Positions 5,957 through 8,776 of a stretch of 8,776 nt of DNA are shown one piece after another; the stretch's first letter is position 1; each line of letters starts with the position of its first letter. Origin of the DNA: Cellulomonadaceae bacterium. Lineage in GTDB: Bacteria; Actinomycetota; Actinomycetes; Actinomycetales; Cellulomonadaceae. A program made the position numbers and the translations under genes. The notes under the pieces were generated by a model. It did not search any database. It worked only from the letters and a program-made list of their open reading frames with translations, and was not told where the DNA came from. The stretch is from the NCBI GenBank assembly GCA_031283115.1, contig JAITCK010000198.1, forward strand, positions 1-8,776, in the 5' to 3' direction.

Positions 5957-6906
5957 AGGAGGGCCCTGTCGAGGCTGGCGTTGTCGTCGGTGGTGGTCAC
6001 GGAGGCGGCGGGCACGTTGGCGGGTAGCACGCCGTCCAGGCCGCCTTCGGCAGGGTCGGCTGGGTAGACTCCCAGCGTTTTTAGGCTGTCTCCGGCAGCT
6101 AGGAGGTCGCTGATGAGGGCGCGGGCGGCGGGCTCCCAGGGGGCGGTGTCGAAGGTGACGGCGAAGGCGTATTGGCGGGCTGCCGCTTTGAGGGGGCGGG
6201 TCACCAGGGAGGACATGTTGACGCGGCGGGCGCCGAAGGCCGTGGTGACGCGGGCGAGCACGCCGGGGCCGGTCAAGGTGGGGGTGATGGCCAGCATGGT
6301 TCTCCAGGCCCCGTCATGGCTGGTGCGGGCCGCTTCGAGGGCGGCGGGGGCGTCGTCACGGCGGGCGATGACAAGAAAGCGGGTGCGGGCGCTCGCATAG
6401 TCTTCAACGCCTTGCGCCAGAGTTTCTAGGCTGTAGAGGGTGCCGCACAGGCTGGGGCCGAAGGCCACCTGGTTGCTGGTCAAGTCCCGGCAGGCGGCAG
6501 CGTTGGAGGCCGCAGGGACGGGGGTCAGGTTGTGGGCGGCGATGAAGCGGGTCACTTGGGCTAGGCCGTGCGGGTGGGCTGTCGCCTGGGTGAGTGGGCC
6601 GTGACCGGGCAGAACGAAGGCGTCAAAGGAGATGGGTAGCACTACTTCATCGACGGCGACCACATCATCGGAGGCGAGCAGGGCGTCTACTGTGGGGACT
6701 ACGTAGCCTTCCACGGAGGATTCGATAGCGACGATGCCGCAGGCTGCCTGGCCGGTGGCCACTGCGGTGAAGACGGCGGGGACGGAGGTCAGCGGGAGCA
6801 GGGTTGGGCTTGCAGCCTTGCCCTGGGTGACGTTGGTTGCAGCCCAGGTGAGGACGGCTTGGTGGGTGAAGGTGCCTTGGGGGCCTAGGAAGGCGACGGT
6901 GGTCAC
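5950..6906 (-). CDS. pheA: Prephenate dehydratase with C-terminal ACT domain
   Basis: 318 residues. The dehydratase part (1-181) has FLGPQGTFTHQA (6-17), IESSVEGYV (61-69) and ARTRFLVI (173-180), where T175 is the catalytic Thr of the TRF motif. It makes phenylpyruvate from prephenate. The usual ENS is ESS here: Ser63 replaces the Asn that corresponds to E. coli PheA Asn160. The ACT domain (about 203-282) carries TGPGVLARVTTAF and SSLVTRP, a divergent form of the Phe-binding GALV and ESRP motifs. From memory, the EGYVVP, FDAFVLP, ATAHPHGLAQ and final LLW blocks resemble Bifidobacterium/Actinomyces PheA. Start GTG 6904-6906 overlaps the upstream stop (GTGA) and has GAGG 7 bases upstream. Its stop overlaps tyrA, placing both prephenate branches in one operon. 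No chorismate mutase domain is fused to it. Confidence 0.93.
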   Translation of the reverse strand: MTTVAFLGPQGTFTHQAVLTWAATNVTQGKAASPTLLPLTSVPAVFTAVATGQAACGIVAIESSVEGYVVPTVDALLASDDVVAVDEVVLPISFDAFVLPGHGPLTQATAHPHGLAQVTRFIAAHNLTPVPAASNAAACRDLTSNQVAFGPSLCGTLYSLETLAQGVEDYASARTRFLVIARRDDAPAALEAARTSHDGAWRTMLAITPTLTGPGVLARVTTAFGARRVNMSSLVTRPLKAAARQYAFAVTFDTAPWEPAARALISDLLAAGDSLKTLGVYPADPAEGGLDGVLPANVPAASVTTTDDNASLDRALLW

Positions 6907-7913
6907 TGCCGTGCCTCATCGGAGGCACGCCCACCGAAAGCAGACCCGAAAGCAGACCCGAAAGTAGACCCAGCGGAAGCAGGTGTGTCTGTTGTGAGGG
7001 CGGGCGCTAGGGGCGGAGCCCATTGGGGGGCGAGAGCGGCAGGGCGAGGCTGGAAGTCGCTGCCGAGTAGCACGGCCAGGGTTCGGTGGGCGACGCCTCG
7101 GGCATCCAGTTGGGCGACTAGGTCTTCAGCGGCGTCAACGTGGGGGCAGGCGAAACTTGTGAAGAAGTGGTGGGGGCCTGCTTCTTGCGGGTGTGACCGC
7201 ACATGTTGCAGGTCAATACCCAGGTCAGCGAAGACGCCCAGGCTTTCTCGCAGGGATCCTTGGCGGTCGTCGCTGGGGCCGAAGGCCAGCCAGACTTGCG
7301 CGGGCGTTGTGAACTTAGGCCAGGCGTCGCAGGCTTGAATCAGCCCGTACCAGATGGGGGCGAGGGCGCTCAGGCGGTCCGACCCGGGCAGGTGCGTGAA
7401 GGTTGCGGGCATACGCGAGGCTTCTACCACTAGTGAGCCTGACGATCCGGCGATAGCGATACGTTCGTCGACGGGCGTGCGGGCGGGCACTACGCGGGGG
7501 CTGACGCCTAGGGTTCGCAGCACGTCGGCGCAGTCTCGTAGGCCTACCTCGTCGATGACGACGGCCCCGCCTGCCGCGCCGGGGCGGCCAGCCCACACCC
7601 ATTGGGGGGCGACGGCGGCAGCGGCGGTGCAGATGAGTGCCTGGTTGCCTGCAAGCAGGGCTTCTTCGAGGCCGGGGTCGGGTTGTTCGGGGTGGCCTAG
7701 GTAGACGACGGCGGACAGGTCGCTGATGGAGGCGACCGTGTCGAGGGTGGCGTCGAGGCCTCCCAGGTCAAGCATTTCTACTTGTTCGGGTCCATCTGCT
7801 GCGGCATCGGCGGCAGCATCAAACCCGTCGGGGATGACTAGGCCAGACCATCCGCCTGCGCGAGCAGCGAGCGCGGCGTGTACCGGCGACTCGCGCTCTA
7901 TGCGTCCCAGCAC
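6903..7913 (-). CDS. PheA-like ACT-domain protein, probably catalytically degenerate
   Basis: 336 residues. The clear part is an ACT domain at about 204-288: GSLRESLGVFADLGIDL, VRSHP (239-243 region) and a final LAVLLGSDFQP, which lines up well with the ACT domain of classical PheA (GALxxxLxxFxxxGIxLTxIESRP ... LGSYP). Residues 1-200 fit the dehydratase fold only weakly: MLGRIERESPVHAALA may correspond to FLGPxGTFSHxAAL, and the helix and strand spacing around 48-170 is similar, but the ENSxxG and TRF active-site motifs are absent. I infer a regulatory or structural paralogue of PheA rather than an enzyme. The tail (289-336) is Ala/Pro-rich and ends in FGSA repeats. Start GTG 7911-7913 has GGAGG 9 bases upstream, overlaps the VanW stop by one base, and the stop overlaps pheA by four. 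Regulation of PheA is a guess from position. Confidence 0.72.
   Translation of the reverse strand: MLGRIERESPVHAALAARAGGWSGLVIPDGFDAAADAAADGPEQVEMLDLGGLDATLDTVASISDLSAVVYLGHPEQPDPGLEEALLAGNQALICTAAAAVAPQWVWAGRPGAAGGAVVIDEVGLRDCADVLRTLGVSPRVVPARTPVDERIAIAGSSGSLVVEASRMPATFTHLPGSDRLSALAPIWYGLIQACDAWPKFTTPAQVWLAFGPSDDRQGSLRESLGVFADLGIDLQHVRSHPQEAGPHHFFTSFACPHVDAAEDLVAQLDARGVAHRTLAVLLGSDFQPRPAALAPQWAPPLAPALTTDTPASAGSTFGSAFGSAFGGRASDEARQ
6935..6970 (-). repeat. Three 12-bp tandem repeats in the PheA-like gene
   Basis: On the plus strand cgaaagcagacc occurs at 6935-6946 and 6947-6958, with one mismatch at 6959-6970. Each unit encodes FGSA-type residues near the C-terminus (318-328). Twelve bases keep the frame, so copy number could vary by slippage without breaking the gene. 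The array lies about 30 bases upstream of the pheA start. Confidence 0.9.
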
Positions 7914-8776
7914 TATTCGTCGCCTCCGGCTTCATGCTGCGGAGGTTCGGGGCTAGGGCAGCTGACGCCGTTGGCGGGCGAGTAACTCCAGGTGTTGGAT
8001 TCGTTGATGATGACTTGGCCTTGGCGTAATACGCGGCGGTGGTTGGTGATGGTGAAGCCTGCCTGGCCGGGTGATGAGGGCACACAGTTGCCGCCTGACC
8101 CTTGGATGGTGGTGGCGGGGCGCACGTTGGACCGGCCACTGGCGGAGGTTTCTACAGTGAAGTAGGGGGTGGACCAGACGCGGGAGTGGAGTTGTCCGCC
8201 TGCCACCCAGGATTGAACCACGGCACCGTAGGGGGTGTTGTTGCGCCAGCGCATGTCCAGGGATCCGGCGACGATGGTTGCTTCTCGGCCTGCCGGGTAG
8301 CGGGGGATGAATTGGGAGTGGGGCCGGTGTTCGATGTCTTCGAATCCGGCGAAGAAGCCCACGTTGTACATGTTGGTGGCTAGTTGGGACAGGCCGCCGC
8401 CCACGCCGGGAACCAGTTGTCCACCTTGGATGATGGGGGCGTTGCCGAATCCGTTGGCGGCAGTGATGGGGCCGAGTGCCCGCAGTAGGGAGAACTCTTC
8501 GCCGGGGCGCACTAGGGTGCCGGTGATGAGTTCTGAGCCGCGGCGCAGGTTGCCGGTGCGGATGGAGTCGGCGGTCAGGCCGGTTGAGAAGGATGACACT
8601 ACTTCTCGCACGCCGAGGGCTTCGAGGGTTTCGCGTGTGGTTTCGGGTTCTGCGTTGACGAGTTCGATGACGGCTACCCGGTTGTGGTTGTCGTCTGCGG
8701 GTGCGTCATCGCCGGGGGTTTCCGCAGGTTCGTCCGGGTTTGCGGGGGCGTCGGTGTCGCCGGGTTCTGGTGAGGC
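7913..8776 (-). CDS. VanW-family cell-envelope protein, C-terminal part (5' end outside window)
   Basis: 287 residues are visible; the N-terminus lies beyond base 8776. The first 32 residues are a Pro/Asp/Ala/Glu-rich linker. Residues 33-62 (RVAVIELV ... LGVREVVSSFST) are the strand leading into the VanW domain, which spans about 60-200: GTLVRPGEEFSLLRALGP (86-103), PGVGGGLSQLATNMYN (123-138), EHRPHSQFIPRYPAGREATI (149-168) and the DMRWRNNTPY segment (174-183). The tail has two cysteines, C231 and C273, that could form a disulfide, as in other actinobacterial VanW proteins. Such proteins are usually anchored outside the membrane, often with peptidoglycan-binding domains upstream; none can be seen here. 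The biochemical function of VanW is not established. An internal GTG at 8609-8611 is not the start because the homologous frame continues upstream. It shares one base with the next gene (TAGTG). Confidence 0.9.
   Translation of the reverse strand, partial: ASPEPGDTDAPANPDEPAETPGDDAPADDNHNRVAVIELVNAEPETTRETLEALGVREVVSSFSTGLTADSIRTGNLRRGSELITGTLVRPGEEFSLLRALGPITAANGFGNAPIIQGGQLVPGVGGGLSQLATNMYNVGFFAGFEDIEHRPHSQFIPRYPAGREATIVAGSLDMRWRNNTPYGAVVQSWVAGGQLHSRVWSTPYFTVETSASGRSNVRPATTIQGSGGNCVPSSPGQAGFTITNHRRVLRQGQVIINESNTWSYSPANGVSCPSPEPPQHEAGGDE

Noticed and set aside
5619..6113. Plus-strand 164-codon frame across the tyrA/pheA junction
   Set aside because: Opposite two well-supported enzymes; Arg/Ala/Val-rich shadow sequence with no motif.
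8609..8611. GTG as the start of the VanW gene, giving 232 residues
   Set aside because: The same frame stays open to the window edge and encodes the strand and linker that normally precede the VanW domain, so the gene is truncated by the window.
1..8776. tRNA, rRNA, CRISPR, insertion sequence, phage or defence genes
   Set aside because: No cloverleaf-like stretch, no spacer-repeat array, no transposase or integrase motif, and nearly all bases are accounted for by housekeeping-type coding genes.
3592..8776. Alcohol dehydrogenase as the fifth gene of the pheA/tyrA operon
   Set aside because: A 118-base gap with its own -10 element and phased repeats contrasts with the overlapping junctions upstream; separate transcription is more likely.

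Overview
The window reads as chromosomal DNA of a high-GC Gram-positive bacterium (Actinomycetota). The codon third positions are strongly G/C. The seven-iron ferredoxin, the DapC-type aminotransferase beside it and the Rv0428c-type SH3-like domain are all actinobacterial in style. The prephenate dehydratase resembles, from memory, the Bifidobacterium/Actinomyces type, so an Actinomyces-like organism is a reasonable but unproven guess. Coding is almost continuous: no gap exceeds about 120 bases, and I see no RNA gene, insertion sequence, phage gene or CRISPR array.

Layout. Bases 1-1853 (minus strand) carry fdxA, dapC and the 5' end of gltA, i.e. an electron carrier, a lysine/peptidoglycan-precursor aminotransferase and citrate synthase. 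A 68-base divergent control region (1854-1921) separates them from a plus-strand pair (1922-3588): an MFS transporter and a small SH3-like protein, overlapping by 4 bases. This pair converges, with 3 bases between stop codons, on a minus-strand iron-dependent alcohol dehydrogenase (3592-4866). Upstream of that gene is a 118-base control region, then a tight minus-strand operon (8776 down to 4985): a VanW-domain cell-envelope protein (5' end outside the window), a PheA-like ACT-domain protein that looks catalytically degenerate, pheA and tyrA. These four overlap by 1, 4 and 7 bases. The last two genes convert prephenate to phenylpyruvate and to 4-hydroxyphenylpyruvate, the branch point to Phe and Tyr.

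Most interesting points. (1) fdxA, the MFS gene and the alcohol dehydrogenase gene each have CACANTA followed by exactly five bases and a GTG/ATG start. This looks like a -10 box set for leaderless transcripts; three operon-internal genes have ordinary Shine-Dalgarno sites instead. (2) A PheA-like protein with a classical-type ACT domain but no recognisable dehydratase active site sits immediately before the active pheA, whose own ACT domain is of a different type. (3) TGTGC repeats in exact 11-base phase lie just upstream of the alcohol dehydrogenase promoter. (4) The SH3-like domain normally fused to a GNAT acetyltransferase stands alone. I do not see evidence of a defence or mobile system; this is a housekeeping region with some unusual regulatory and pseudo-enzyme features.
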